A DNA stretch of 49,875 bases from Pseudomonas kairouanensis (GCF_004682055.1 NZ_QUZU01000042.1:1-49875); one strand, 5' to 3'. Positions 37,737-46,796 are shown, numbered from the stretch's first letter. The notes: generated by a model from the sequence alone, not told the origin. Program-made: numbers and translations.

Positions 37737-38501
37737 CTATAAGGCCACCTCGACTTGGCCGGGTGCTGTCACCCGCGCCTTGATCACACGATTGGAATTG
37801 AGGTTCTTCACCCTGATCTGTTCGCTCATGCCGCCGTTGGACAAGGCCTCCCCCGGCATTTTTACGTTCAAGGCGCCACTGCTGGCGGAAATCACTACTT
37901 GATCGCCCTTGCGAATGACTTCGGCCTGTTCCAGTTGAACCAGTGTGATCACCTGGTCAGTGACCACCGGTCGGGTCAGCTTTTGTCCGACGGCTTGGTC
38001 AAGGGAGGTCAGGTAGCCCTGGTTGATCAGGCTGATGTCCCGTTCGCGCAGTACAACGTCCTCGAACCCGATGATGCCCAGGCGCTTGAGCGGGCGTGCC
38101 ACCACGACCACATCGCGGAACAGCTTGACCTGTGCCGGCACGAACACCGTCCAGGGCGACGCGCCTTCACAACGCACCTTCACCGTCACGCGGCCGATGG
38201 GCTGGGCGGGGCTTTCAAGGGTGGCTGTCAATTCCTTGTCGCACATAGGCATGCGCAGCCGGGGGTCCAGAGGGTTGACCTGGATTTCATAACGCCCCGG
38301 TGTCTGCGTGGTCGCCAGATAATCTTCTACAGTGAACTCAAGAAACCCTTGGGTGACGCCGATAAGTAGATCAGGCAGGGTGACGTTGTCTGCACGGGCC
38401 GTGGTGCCCAGGCTGAAAGCGAGCAACGCCACCCAGGCGCAGAGCACTCTGCGATAGAGGGGGAATTGAAGGCGTCGGGAAACTGTCGTTTTAATGTCCA
38501 T
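37737..38501 (-). CDS. flgA: Flagellar P-ring assembly chaperone FlgA
   Basis: 254 residues from ATG 38501; an earlier ATG at 38552 lies upstream of the sigma-54 site and is not used if that promoter is real. Residues 1-37 are a long signal peptide (RRVLCAWVALLAFSLGTTARA, cleaved before DNVTLP). The mature part has the SAF domain: VFVPAQVKLFRDVVVVARPL, LRERDISLINQGYLTSLDQA, and the end VRVKNLNSNRVIKARV-like region ending GQVEVAL. It helps FlgI form the P-ring in the periplasm. There is no ribosome site before the ATG. It is divergent from cheV with 81 bp between starts. Confidence 0.92.
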   Translation of the reverse strand: MDIKTTVSRRLQFPLYRRVLCAWVALLAFSLGTTARADNVTLPDLLIGVTQGFLEFTVEDYLATTQTPGRYEIQVNPLDPRLRMPMCDKELTATLESPAQPIGRVTVKVRCEGASPWTVFVPAQVKLFRDVVVVARPLKRLGIIGFEDVVLRERDISLINQGYLTSLDQAVGQKLTRPVVTDQVITLVQLEQAEVIRKGDQVVISASSGALNVKMPGEALSNGGMSEQIRVKNLNSNRVIKARVTAPGQVEVAL

Positions 38502-38513
38502 GGCCAATAAATA

Positions 38514-38527
38514 GCAAAGCTCGTGCC
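38514..38527 (-). promoter_or_regulatory. Sigma-54 (RpoN) promoter next to flgA
   Basis: On the minus strand CGGCACGAGCTTTGCT matches TGGCACG-N4-TTGCW except for the first base, with GG (38527-38526) and GC (38515-38514) exactly ten bases apart. The predicted start of transcription is one or two bases before the flgA ATG, so the mRNA would be almost leaderless. Confidence 0.6.
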
Positions 38528-38582
38528 GTTTAGTGTTGGGTGCGCGTCGCATCCCTGAAGGTTTTAGCGTAGGAGTCTGGGC

Positions 38583-39515
38583 ATGGCAGGTGTAATGGAT
38601 TCAGTAAACCAGCGCACACAGCTGGTAGGGCAGAATCGCCTGGAGTTGTTGCTTTTCCGCCTGGACGGCAAACAGTTATATGGCATCAACGTGTTCAAGG
38701 TGCGGGAAGTGCTGCAGTGTCCCAAGCTGACGATCATGCCCAAGTCCAGCCCGGTGGTGTGTGGCGTGGCCAACATCCGTGGCGCGACCATCCCGATTCT
38801 TGATTTGGCATTGGCCACCGGTTCTGCAGGTTTGCAGGACCGTGAAAACCCGTTCGTGATCATCACCGAGTACAACACCAAGACCCAGGGTTTCCTGGTG
38901 CGCTCGGTGGAACGTATCGTCAACATGAACTGGGAAGAGATCCATCCGCCACCCAAGGGCACCGGCCGCGACCACTACCTCACGGCGGTGACGCGGGTGG
39001 ACAACCAGTTGGTGGAAATCATCGACGTGGAGAAGATCCTCGCCGAAGTGGCGCCGACCTCGGAATCGATTTCCGTGGGTGTGGTGGATGCAGAGACGGC
39101 GCACAAAGCCATCTCCCTGCGGGTACTGACGGTGGACGACTCTTCGGTGGCGCGCAAGCAGGTAACCCGTTGCCTGCAAACCGTCGGCGTGGAAGTGGTG
39201 GCCCTTAATGATGGTCGCCAAGCCTTGGATTACCTGCGCAAGCTGGTGGACGAAGGCAAGAAACCGGAAGATGAATTCCTGATGATGATTTCCGACATTG
39301 AAATGCCGGAAATGGACGGCTACACCCTCACCGCTGAGATACGCAACGATCCACGCATGCAAAAACTGCATATCATCCTGCATACTTCGTTGTCGGGTGT
39401 ATTCAACCAGGCGATGGTCAAGAAGGTCGGTGCCGATGACTTCTTGGCCAAATTCCGTCCTGACGACCTGGCAGCCCGGGTAGTCGACCGGATCAAGGCA
39501 GCAGATCACGGCTAG
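38583..39515 (+). CDS. cheV: Chemotaxis coupling/adaptation protein CheV
   Basis: 310 residues, ATG at 38583 with AGGAG nine bases upstream. The N-terminal CheW-like domain (20-165) has ELLLFRLDGKQLYGINVFKV and GVANIRGATIPILDLALA. The C-terminal receiver domain (about 180-305) opens VLTVDDSSVARKQ, has phosphoacceptor D238 in MISDIEMPEMDGYTLT, a T/S site in LHTSLSG and the late lysine in FLAKFRPDDL. It links receptors to CheA and adapts when phosphorylated. It is followed by cheR 43 bp later. Confidence 0.95.
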   Translation: MAGVMDSVNQRTQLVGQNRLELLLFRLDGKQLYGINVFKVREVLQCPKLTIMPKSSPVVCGVANIRGATIPILDLALATGSAGLQDRENPFVIITEYNTKTQGFLVRSVERIVNMNWEEIHPPPKGTGRDHYLTAVTRVDNQLVEIIDVEKILAEVAPTSESISVGVVDAETAHKAISLRVLTVDDSSVARKQVTRCLQTVGVEVVALNDGRQALDYLRKLVDEGKKPEDEFLMMISDIEMPEMDGYTLTAEIRNDPRMQKLHIILHTSLSGVFNQAMVKKVGADDFLAKFRPDDLAARVVDRIKAADHG

Positions 39516-39558
39516 GGTTTCTGTCCCTGGCGGTCATACGATTTTAGAGGCGGTATCA

Positions 39559-40386
39559 GTGTCTACGGGTAATTTGGATTTTGAACAGTTCCGGGTCTTC
39601 CTGGAAAAAGCCTGTGGCATATTGCTCGGTGAAAACAAGCAGTACCTGGTATCCAGCCGTCTCAACAAACTGATGGAACAGCAGGGCATCAAGTCGTTGG
39701 GCGAGTTGGTCCAGCGTATCCAGGGCCAACCGCGCAGCGGTCTCAAGGAAATGGTGGTCGATGCCATGACCACCAACGAAACCTTGTGGTTTCGCGACAC
39801 CTACCCCTTTGAAGTGCTCAAGAGCAAAGTGCTGCCGGAGGCCATCAAGGCCAGCCCTGGTCAGCGCTTGCGCATCTGGTCGGCGGCGTGTTCCTCGGGG
39901 CAGGAACCGTATTCGATCTCGATGTCCATCGATGAGTTCGAGCGGACCAACATGGGCCAGTTGAAGGCCGGTGCGCAGATCGTGGCCACCGACCTGTCCG
40001 GTACCATGCTCACCAACTGCAAGACCGGCGAGTACGACAGCCTGGCACTGGGCCGTGGTTTGTCCCAGGAACGCCTGCAGCGTTACTTCGACCCGAAAGG
40101 GGCAGGGCGTTGGGCGGTCAAGGCGCCGATCAAGAGCCGGGTAGAGTTCCGCTCGTTCAACCTGCTGGACAGCTACGCCAGCCTGGGCAAGTTCGACATG
40201 GTGTTCTGCCGCAACGTACTGATCTACTTTTCGGCCGAAGTAAAGAAGGACATCCTGTTGCGCATCCACGGCACCCTCAAGCGTGGCGGCTATCTGTTCC
40301 TCGGTGCTTCCGAGGCACTGAACGGTTTGCCGGATCACTACCAGATGGTGCAGTGCAGCCCGGGCATCATCTACCAGGCCAAGTAA
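39559..40386 (+). CDS. cheR: Chemotaxis protein methyltransferase CheR
   Basis: 275 residues from GTG 39559 with AGAGG upstream (MSTGNLDFEQFRVFLEKACG). The N-terminal helical domain (1-80) is followed by the SAM-binding domain: TTNETLWFRDTYPFEVL, RIWSAACSSGQEPYSISM (motif I), IVATDLSGTML, and DMVFCRNVLIYFS. It methylates receptor glutamates using S-adenosylmethionine. A REP pair follows and separates it from the flgB promoter. Confidence 0.96.
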   Translation: MSTGNLDFEQFRVFLEKACGILLGENKQYLVSSRLNKLMEQQGIKSLGELVQRIQGQPRSGLKEMVVDAMTTNETLWFRDTYPFEVLKSKVLPEAIKASPGQRLRIWSAACSSGQEPYSISMSIDEFERTNMGQLKAGAQIVATDLSGTMLTNCKTGEYDSLALGRGLSQERLQRYFDPKGAGRWAVKAPIKSRVEFRSFNLLDSYASLGKFDMVFCRNVLIYFSAEVKKDILLRIHGTLKRGGYLFLGASEALNGLPDHYQMVQCSPGIIYQAK

Positions 40387-40404
40387 GCAACACTGGGTAA
40401 AAAA

Positions 40405-40493
40405 TGTGGGAGGGGGCTTGCCCCCGATAGCAGTGGTTCAGTTGATGCATCTATCACTGACACACCGCCATCGGGGGCAAGCCCCCTCCCACA
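40405..40493. repeat. Inverted REP pair between cheR and flgB
   Basis: TGTGGGAGGGGGCTTGCCCC then CGATAGC at left, and GCCATCGGGGGCAAGCCCCC then TCCCACA at right, with a spacer holding TCAGTTGATGCATC and TCACTGACACA. It is the CCCCGATAGC sub-family, distinct from the TCGCGAATGC one. Confidence 0.9.
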
Positions 40494-40634
40494 TTTGTTA
40501 TGCGGTAATCCTGACAATAGCGGCAACGCCCATTGCCGCTTTACTGGCACCACGCGGAAACCCGTTGCCGCTTTTCTGGCATTGCCGCCCGGCAAATGTC
40601 CACCAAGCCCTGTAAACACGGGCTATCAGTAGAT

Positions 40635-40650
40635 TGGCACACACCTTGCT
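40635..40650 (+). promoter_or_regulatory. Sigma-54 (RpoN) promoter of flgBCDE
   Basis: TGGCACACACCTTGCT matches the consensus TGGCACR-N4-TTGCW at every defined position. It lies 45-60 bp before the flgB ATG. In pseudomonads the rod/hook operon is RpoN- and FleQ/FleR-dependent. Confidence 0.85.
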
Positions 40651-40694
40651 ATAACCCTGTTAACGAACAGCAGGTCAGCCTAAAGGTTTCCGCC

Positions 40695-41102
40695 ATGAGC
40701 ATCAGCTTCGATAAAGCGCTCGGTATCCATGAACAAGCCCTGGGCTTCCGCGCCCAGCGTGCCGAAGTCCTGGCCAACAACATTGCCAACGCCGATACCC
40801 CGAACTACAAGGCTCGGGACCTGGACTTCTCCGCCGTGCTCGCCGCACAGCAGGACAAGACCAAGAACGGCACCTTCGCGCTGAACATGACCAACAGCCG
40901 TCATATCGAAGCCCAGGGTTTGAGCAATGGTGACGAATCGTTGCTGTACCGCACGCCGATGCAGCCGTCGATTGACCAGAACACCGTCGACGCCCAGTTG
41001 GAGCAATCGGCCTATGCCGAGAACTCGGTGAACTTCCAGGCCAGCTTCACCCTGCTCAACAGCAAATTCAAAGGGCTGATGTCAGCCCTGCGTGGAGAGT
41101 AA
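40695..41102 (+). CDS. flgB: Flagellar proximal rod protein FlgB
   Basis: 135 residues, ATG at 40695 (MSISFDKALGIHEQALGFRA). The rod-protein motif VLANNIANADTPNYKARDLD is near the N-terminus, and the C-terminus ends with the helical ENSVNFQASFTLLNSKFKGL needed for export and assembly. It forms the proximal rod in the periplasm with FlgC and FlgF. It is the first gene of flgBCDE and is separated from flgC by three bases. Confidence 0.95.
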   Translation: MSISFDKALGIHEQALGFRAQRAEVLANNIANADTPNYKARDLDFSAVLAAQQDKTKNGTFALNMTNSRHIEAQGLSNGDESLLYRTPMQPSIDQNTVDAQLEQSAYAENSVNFQASFTLLNSKFKGLMSALRGE

Positions 41103-41105
41103 GCC

Positions 41106-41549
41106 ATGTCCCTGTCCAGTGTTTTCAGTATTGCCGGTAGTGGCATGAGCGCTCAAACCACGCGTTTGAACACCGTCGCCAGTAACATCGCCAACGCCGA
41201 GACCGTGTCTTCGAGCATTGACCAGACCTACCGTGCCCGTCACCCCGTGTTCGCCACCATGTTCCAGGCCGGCCAGAACGGCGGCAGCGATTCGCTGTTC
41301 CAGGAGCAGGGCGCCGCAGGTTCCGGTGTACAGGTGCTGGGTGTGGTTGAAGACCAAAGCAACCTCGAAGCCCGTTACGAGCCCAACCATCCCGCCGCGA
41401 ACGAAAAGGGTTATGTCTACTACCCCAACGTCAACGTGGTCGAGGAAATGGCCGACATGATTTCCGCCAGCCGCTCGTTCCAGACCAATGCGGAAATGAT
41501 GAACACCGCCAAAACCATGATGCAGAAGGTCCTGACCCTGGGTCAGTGA
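41106..41549 (+). CDS. flgC: Flagellar proximal rod protein FlgC
   Basis: 147 residues, ATG at 41106. It starts SLSSVFSIAGSGMSAQTTRL and carries VASNIANAETVSSSIDQTYR; the C-terminus SFQTNAEMMNTAKTMMQKVL is the paired helix common to axial proteins. It completes the proximal rod with FlgB. The spacing of 3 bp from flgB and 16 bp to flgD shows co-transcription. Confidence 0.95.
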   Translation: MSLSSVFSIAGSGMSAQTTRLNTVASNIANAETVSSSIDQTYRARHPVFATMFQAGQNGGSDSLFQEQGAAGSGVQVLGVVEDQSNLEARYEPNHPAANEKGYVYYPNVNVVEEMADMISASRSFQTNAEMMNTAKTMMQKVLTLGQ

Positions 41550-41565
41550 TAAGGGGCACCGAATA

Positions 41566-42288
41566 ATGGCCATCGTTGATACCACATCAACCAACACTGC
41601 GGTGCAGGACCTTTTCAACACCAAGGTCTCCACGGCGACGAACAACGTTGCAAGCACTGCCACCGCTGCCACGGGTAACCAGTCCCTGGGCAAGGACGCA
41701 TTCCTGCAACTGCTGGTAACCCAGCTGAAAAACCAGAACCCGCTGTCACCGCAAGACAACGGCGCGTTCGTGGCTCAGTTGGCGCAGTTCAGCAGCCTGG
41801 AAGGCATCAACACCCTGAACGACTCGGTGAATGCGATCTCCAGCAACTTCAGCTCGTCGCAAGCGTTGCAAGCGTCGTCGCTGGTGGGGCGTTCGATCAT
41901 CACCCAGACCGACAAGGCGTTGGTGGATACCAGCAAGAGCATGACCGGTTCGGTCGCCGTAACGGCTGCCACCGGTAACGTCTCGGTGAAGATCACCGAC
42001 GCGAACGGCAACGTGGTGCGCACCATCGACATGGGGGCCCAGAGCGCCGGTTCTTCGGACTTTATCTGGGACGGCAAGAACGACGCAGGTGAAGTGGCCG
42101 CTGCTGGTACTTACACCTTCACCGCCACCACCAAAAATGACGCGGGCGATTCGGTTGCCCTGGTGACGTCGCTGCCAGCCACGGTCACCAGTGTGACCCT
42201 GAGCAAGACCGGCGGCGAAATGGTGTTGAACCTCGCGGGCGGCATGGGCAGCGTCAAGCTGTCGCAAATTCAGACTATCGGTACATAG
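41566..42288 (+). CDS. flgD: Flagellar hook capping/assembly protein FlgD
   Basis: 240 residues, ATG at 41566. The N-terminus is Thr, Ala and Asn rich and exported. The conserved segment GKDAFLQLLVTQLKNQNPLS then PQDNGAFVAQLAQFSSLEGI marks the family, followed by the FlgD Ig-like domain with FIWDGKNDAGEVAAAGTYTF. It forms the cap on which hook subunits polymerise. It lies between flgC and flgE as usual. Confidence 0.95.
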   Translation: MAIVDTTSTNTAVQDLFNTKVSTATNNVASTATAATGNQSLGKDAFLQLLVTQLKNQNPLSPQDNGAFVAQLAQFSSLEGINTLNDSVNAISSNFSSSQALQASSLVGRSIITQTDKALVDTSKSMTGSVAVTAATGNVSVKITDANGNVVRTIDMGAQSAGSSDFIWDGKNDAGEVAAAGTYTFTATTKNDAGDSVALVTSLPATVTSVTLSKTGGEMVLNLAGGMGSVKLSQIQTIGT

Positions 42289-42319
42289 AGCCGGCTAAAT
42301 ACGGCAGAGGGAGAGAAAC

Positions 42320-43612
42320 ATGTCTTTTAACATCGGCCTTAGCGGCCTCTATGCGGCCAACAAACAACTGGACGTGACCGGCAACAACATCGCCAACGTC
42401 GCGACTACTGGTTTCAAGTCGTCCCGTGCGGAATTCGCCGACATCTACGCGGCGTCCAAACTGGGTACTGGCCAGAACAGCATCGGCAACGGTGTGAACC
42501 TGGCGGCAGTGTCCCAGCAGTTCACCCAGGGTGATGTGAACGGCAGCGGCGGCATCCTGGACATGGCGATCCAGGGTGGTGGCTTCTTCGTGCAGAAGGG
42601 CAGCGATGGTTCGCTGGAGTACACCCGCAGCGGTGCCTTCCGTGCCGACAAGGACGGTTACATCACCAACAATACCGGCACCTCGCGCCTGCAAGGCTAC
42701 GCTGCCGATGCCGATGGCAAGATCATCAAGGGCGCGCTGACCGACCTGCAACTGAACCTGGCGAACCTGCCACCGCAGGCGTCCAGCAAAGTGGACTCCA
42801 CCAGTAACCTTAACTCCTCGGAGCCGGCGATCGATCAGACCGTCAAGGCGTTCGATCCGACCGACACCAGCACGTTCACGACCCAATACAGCACCACGTT
42901 GTACGATTCCCAGGGCAACGCGCACCCGATGGTGCAGTACATGGTGAAGACCGACTCCAACAAGTGGATGGCCTACACCCTGATCGACGGGCGCAACCCC
43001 GACGGTACCACCACGGCGCCTGAAGGTCGGCTGCTGTCGTTTGACGGTGCAGGCAAGCTCGATACGATCACTGTTCCGCCGGCCACCGTTTCCAACACCA
43101 CCTGGACCATCGCTGACTGGAACCCCGGTTCGCTGGTTAACGGCGTGTGGACAGACAACGGCGCGGATTCCAAAAGCATTGCGGTGAACATGAGCAACAT
43201 CACCCAGTACAACTCCGCCAGCTACCGCAACCCGCCGGTCACCGATGGCTATGCCACCGGCCAGATCACCGGCCTGAAAATCGACGGCAGCGGCGTGCTG
43301 TTCGCCACGTTCAGCAACCAGCAGAGCAAGGCCATCGGCCAGATCTCCCTGGCCAGCTTCAACAACGAACAGGGCCTGCAACCTGCTGGCGGTACCACTT
43401 GGAGAGAGACGTTCGCGTCGGGCCAGCCGGGTTATGACACCCCGCAAGCCGGTACCCTGGGTTCGATCGTGGCCAACTCCCTGGAGAACTCCAACGTCAA
43501 CCTGACCAACGAGCTGGTGGACCTGATCAAGGCCCAGAGCAACTATCAGGCAAACGCCAAGACCATCTCCACCCAGAGCACCATCATGCAGACCATCATC
43601 CAGATGACCTGA
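42320..43612 (+). CDS. flgE: Flagellar hook protein FlgE
   Basis: 430 residues, ATG at 42320 with AGAGGGAGAG upstream. The N-terminal rod-like motif LYAANKQLDVTGNNIANVAT, the GGGFFVQKGSDGSLEYTRSG segment and the C-terminal LENSNVNLTNELVDLIKAQS followed by NYQANAKTISTQSTIMQTII are typical of FlgE, here of the short type. It is the hook subunit. A strong terminator comes next, and flgF-L are not there; nrdA follows in the opposite direction. Confidence 0.95.
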   Translation: MSFNIGLSGLYAANKQLDVTGNNIANVATTGFKSSRAEFADIYAASKLGTGQNSIGNGVNLAAVSQQFTQGDVNGSGGILDMAIQGGGFFVQKGSDGSLEYTRSGAFRADKDGYITNNTGTSRLQGYAADADGKIIKGALTDLQLNLANLPPQASSKVDSTSNLNSSEPAIDQTVKAFDPTDTSTFTTQYSTTLYDSQGNAHPMVQYMVKTDSNKWMAYTLIDGRNPDGTTTAPEGRLLSFDGAGKLDTITVPPATVSNTTWTIADWNPGSLVNGVWTDNGADSKSIAVNMSNITQYNSASYRNPPVTDGYATGQITGLKIDGSGVLFATFSNQQSKAIGQISLASFNNEQGLQPAGGTTWRETFASGQPGYDTPQAGTLGSIVANSLENSNVNLTNELVDLIKAQSNYQANAKTISTQSTIMQTIIQMT

Positions 43613-43631
43613 TGCGGTAGCGCTCCACAAG

Positions 43632-43657
43632 AAGCCCCTCACACGAGGGGCTTTTTT
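43632..43657 (+). terminator. Intrinsic terminator of flgBCDE
   Basis: AAGCCCCTC and GAGGGGCTT form a perfect stem around ACAC, followed by further T residues, 20 nt after the flgE stop. Confidence 0.92.
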
Positions 43658-43688
43658 GTGGCTGGTCTTCAGGGCAATGGGGGGCAAA

Positions 43689-43777
43689 TGTGGGAGTGGG
43701 CTTGCTCGCGAAGGCGCAGTTTCAGCCAATGCATTTTCAAGCAGACAGACCGCTTTGGCGAGCAAGCCCGCTCCCAC
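43689..43777. repeat. Inverted REP pair between flgE and nrdA
   Basis: TGTGGGAGTGGGCTTGCTCG then CGAAGGC at left; GCTTTGGCGAGCAAGCCCGC then TCCCACA at right. A less conserved copy with a spacer unlike the others (CAATGCATTTTCAAGCAGAC). It lies at the junction of the flagellar block and nrdA. Confidence 0.85.
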
Positions 43778-43821
43778 AAAAGCCTGCACGCGCGCAGCAT
43801 TGATTGGACTTATCAGTGGGC

Positions 43822-43864
43822 AAAAGAAAACCCCCGCCAAACCCAGTGGGCTTGGCGGGGGTTT
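43822..43864 (-). terminator. Intrinsic terminator of nrdA
   Basis: AAACCCCCGCCAA (43828-43840) and TTGGCGGGGGTTT (43852-43864) form a perfect 13-bp stem; on the minus strand TTTTCTTTT-like sequence follows. It is 34 nt past the nrdA stop, so nrdA ends as a single-gene message here. Confidence 0.9.
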
Positions 43865-43898
43865 CAGGTCAGCGCCTTTCGGCGCTTACCGGCTCAGC

Positions 43899-46796
43899 TT
43901 ATTGGCAAGCTTCGCAATCCGGCTCGTCAATCGCGCAGGCTTTCGGCACAGGTGCCGGGCCGGCTGGAGCGGCGAGTACCGAGTCATCACCGTGGTTGCC
44001 GCCGCTGGAAACAGCGTTCAGCTTACCGGTGTTGATGGTCGACTTCTCGGTGCTGGTCGCAGCCAGGGCACGGAGGTAGTAAGTGGTTTTCAGGCCACGG
44101 TACCACGCCATGCGGTAGGTCACGTCCAGCTTCTTGCCCGAAGCGCCGGCGATGTACAGGTTCAGGGACTGGGCCTGGTCGATCCACTTCTGACGACGGC
44201 TGGCGGCGTCAACGATCCACTTGGTGTCCACTTCGAAGGCCGTCGCGTAGAGCTCTTTGAGTTCTTGCGGGATGCGCTCGATCTGCTGCACGGAACCGTC
44301 GTAGTACTTCAGGTCGTTGATCATGACCGAGTCCCACAGGCCGCGGGCCTTGAGGTCGCGAACCAGGTACGGGTTGATCACGGTGAATTCGCCCGACAGG
44401 TTCGATTTCACATACAGGTTCTGGTAGGTCGGTTCGATCGACTGCGATACGCCAGTGATGTTGGCGATGGTGGCGGTCGGTGCGATGGCCATGATGTTGG
44501 AGTTACGAATACCTTTCTGCACACGGGCACGTACCGGCTCCCAGTCCAGGGTTTCGTTCAGGTCAACGTCGATGTACTTCTGGCCACGGGCTTCGATCAG
44601 GATCTGTTGCGAATCCAGCGGCAGGATGCCTTTGGACCACAGCGAACCCTGGAACGTCTCGTAGGCACCGCGCTCGTCGGCCAGGTCGCAGGAAGCCTGG
44701 ATCGCGTAGTAGCTGACCGCTTCCATGGACTTGTCGGCGAACTCGACCGCAGCATCCGAACCGTAAGGAATGTGCTGCAGGTACAAAGCGTCCTGGAAGC
44801 CCATGATGCCCAGGCCGACTGGACGGTGCTTGAAGTTGGAGTTCTGCGCCTGTGGCACCGAGTAGTAGTTGATGTCGATCACGTTATCGAGCATGCGTAC
44901 GGCGGTGTTGACGGTGCGTTCCAGCTTGGCGGTGTCCAGCTTGCCGTTGACGATGTGGTTCGGCAGGTTGATCGAGCCCAGGTTGCAAACGGCGATCTCG
45001 TCCTTGTTGGTGTTCAAGGTGATCTCGGTGCACAGGTTCGAGCTGTGGACCACGCCCACGTGCTGCTGCGGGCTGCGCAGGTTGCACGGGTCTTTGAAGG
45101 TCAGCCATGGGTGGCCGGTCTCAAACAGCATGGACAGCATTTTGCGCCACAGGTCTTTGGCCTGGATGGTCTTGAACAGCTTGATCTTGCCTGGGTACTG
45201 AGCCAGGGCTTCGTAGTACTCGTAGCGCTCTTCGAAGGCCTTGCCGGTCAGGTCGTGCAGGTCCGGTACTTCGGACGGCGAGAACAGGGTCCACTGGCCG
45301 TCATCGAAGACGCGCTTCATGAACAGGTCAGGGATCCAGTTGGCAGTGTTCATGTCGTGGGTACGACGACGGTCATCACCGGTGTTCTTGCGCAGCTCGA
45401 TGAACTCTTCGATGTCCATGTGCCAGGTTTCCAGGTAGGCGCACACAGCGCCTTTGCGCTTGCCACCCTGGTTCACGGCTACGGCGGTGTCGTTCACCAC
45501 TTTCAGGAACGGTACAACGCCTTGGGACTTGCCGTTGGTGCCCTTGATGTACGAACCCAGTGCACGTACCGGCGTCCAGTCGTTACCCAGGCCGCCAGCG
45601 AATTTGGACAGCATGGCGTTGTCGTGGATCGCGTGGTAGATGCCCGACAGGTCATCCGGCACGGTGGTCAGGTAGCAGCTGGACAGCTGTGGACGCAGGG
45701 TACCGGCGTTGAACAGGGTCGGGGTCGACGACATGTAGTCGAAAGACGACAACAGGTTGTAGAACTCGATCGCACGATCTTCTTTGTGCTTCTCTTCAAT
45801 CGCCAGGCCCATGGCCACGCGCATGAAGAACACTTGCGGCAGTTCGAAGCGGATACCGTCCTTGTGGATGAAGTAGCGGTCGTACAGGGTTTGCAGGCCC
45901 AGGTAGGTGAACTGCTGGTCGCGCTCGTGGTTGATCGCCTTGCCGAGTTTTTCCAGGTCGAAGGTGGCCAGGACCGGGTTGAGCAATTCGAATTCGATAC
46001 CCTTGGCGATGTAGGCAGGCAGGGCCTTGGCGTACAGGTCGGCCATCTCGTGGTGGGTGGCGCTGTCGGCCACGCCCAGGAAGCCCAGGCCTTCGGCGCG
46101 CAGGGTGTCCATCAGCAGGCGCGCGGTCACGAACGAGTAGTTCGGCTCACGTTCAACCAGGGTACGGGCAGTCATCACCAGGGCGGTATTGACGTCGGTC
46201 AGGGCCACGCCGTCGTACAGGTTCTTCAGGGTTTCGCGCTGGATCAGGTCACCGTCGACTTCTTCCAGGCCTTCGCAGGCCTCGGTCACGATGGTGTTCA
46301 GGCGGCCCAGGTCCAGCGGTGCAAAGCTACCGTCGGCCAGGGTGATGCGGATCGATGGGTGAGCTTGTACCGCGGCTTCTTCGGCTGGGGTGCGTACAGC
46401 GCGTTCCTTGGAACGGGCGTCACGGTAGATCACGTAGTCGCGGGCTACTTTCTGCTCGCCGGCACGCATCAGGGCCAGTTCGACCTGGTCCTGGATTTCT
46501 TCGATGTGGATGGTGCCGCCCGAAGGCATGCGACGCTTGAAGGTCGCGGTGACTTGTTCGGTCAGGCGGGCAACGGTGTCGTGGATGCGCGACGAGGCAG
46601 CAGCGGTGCCGCCTTCAACTGCAAGGAACGCTTTGGTGATAGCGACGGTGATTTTGTCATCGGTGTAAGGAACGACAGTGCCGTTACGCTTGATCACGCG
46701 CAGTTGGCCAGGTGCGGTGGCGGACAGATCCAGGTTCGAATCAGCGGCCTGCGGCACGGAGCCCTGCGGGTTCTCGCGAGTTGTGTCGGTTTGCAT
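43899..46796 (-). CDS. nrdA: Ribonucleoside-diphosphate reductase class Ia, alpha (catalytic) subunit
   Basis: 965 residues from ATG 46796 (MQTDTTRENPQGSVPQAADS), with GGAG nine bases upstream; a 33-codon in-frame extension upstream is not family-like. Two ATP-cone regions are visible: LRVIKRNGTVVPYTDDKITV (about 32-120) and a second near 143-230 (IRITLADGSFAPLDLGRLNT), the arrangement known for P. aeruginosa NrdA. The barrel holds SNLCTEITLN, FKHRPVGLGIMGFQDALY and NSNIMAIAPTATIANITGVS. The C-terminal EPDCEACQ has the CxxC pair C961/C964 that is re-reduced by thioredoxin or glutaredoxin. It reduces NDPs to dNDPs with NrdB, whose gene is at the other end of the window. Confidence 0.97.
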   Translation of the reverse strand: MQTDTTRENPQGSVPQAADSNLDLSATAPGQLRVIKRNGTVVPYTDDKITVAITKAFLAVEGGTAAASSRIHDTVARLTEQVTATFKRRMPSGGTIHIEEIQDQVELALMRAGEQKVARDYVIYRDARSKERAVRTPAEEAAVQAHPSIRITLADGSFAPLDLGRLNTIVTEACEGLEEVDGDLIQRETLKNLYDGVALTDVNTALVMTARTLVEREPNYSFVTARLLMDTLRAEGLGFLGVADSATHHEMADLYAKALPAYIAKGIEFELLNPVLATFDLEKLGKAINHERDQQFTYLGLQTLYDRYFIHKDGIRFELPQVFFMRVAMGLAIEEKHKEDRAIEFYNLLSSFDYMSSTPTLFNAGTLRPQLSSCYLTTVPDDLSGIYHAIHDNAMLSKFAGGLGNDWTPVRALGSYIKGTNGKSQGVVPFLKVVNDTAVAVNQGGKRKGAVCAYLETWHMDIEEFIELRKNTGDDRRRTHDMNTANWIPDLFMKRVFDDGQWTLFSPSEVPDLHDLTGKAFEERYEYYEALAQYPGKIKLFKTIQAKDLWRKMLSMLFETGHPWLTFKDPCNLRSPQQHVGVVHSSNLCTEITLNTNKDEIAVCNLGSINLPNHIVNGKLDTAKLERTVNTAVRMLDNVIDINYYSVPQAQNSNFKHRPVGLGIMGFQDALYLQHIPYGSDAAVEFADKSMEAVSYYAIQASCDLADERGAYETFQGSLWSKGILPLDSQQILIEARGQKYIDVDLNETLDWEPVRARVQKGIRNSNIMAIAPTATIANITGVSQSIEPTYQNLYVKSNLSGEFTVINPYLVRDLKARGLWDSVMINDLKYYDGSVQQIERIPQELKELYATAFEVDTKWIVDAASRRQKWIDQAQSLNLYIAGASGKKLDVTYRMAWYRGLKTTYYLRALAATSTEKSTINTGKLNAVSSGGNHGDDSVLAAPAGPAPVPKACAIDEPDCEACQ

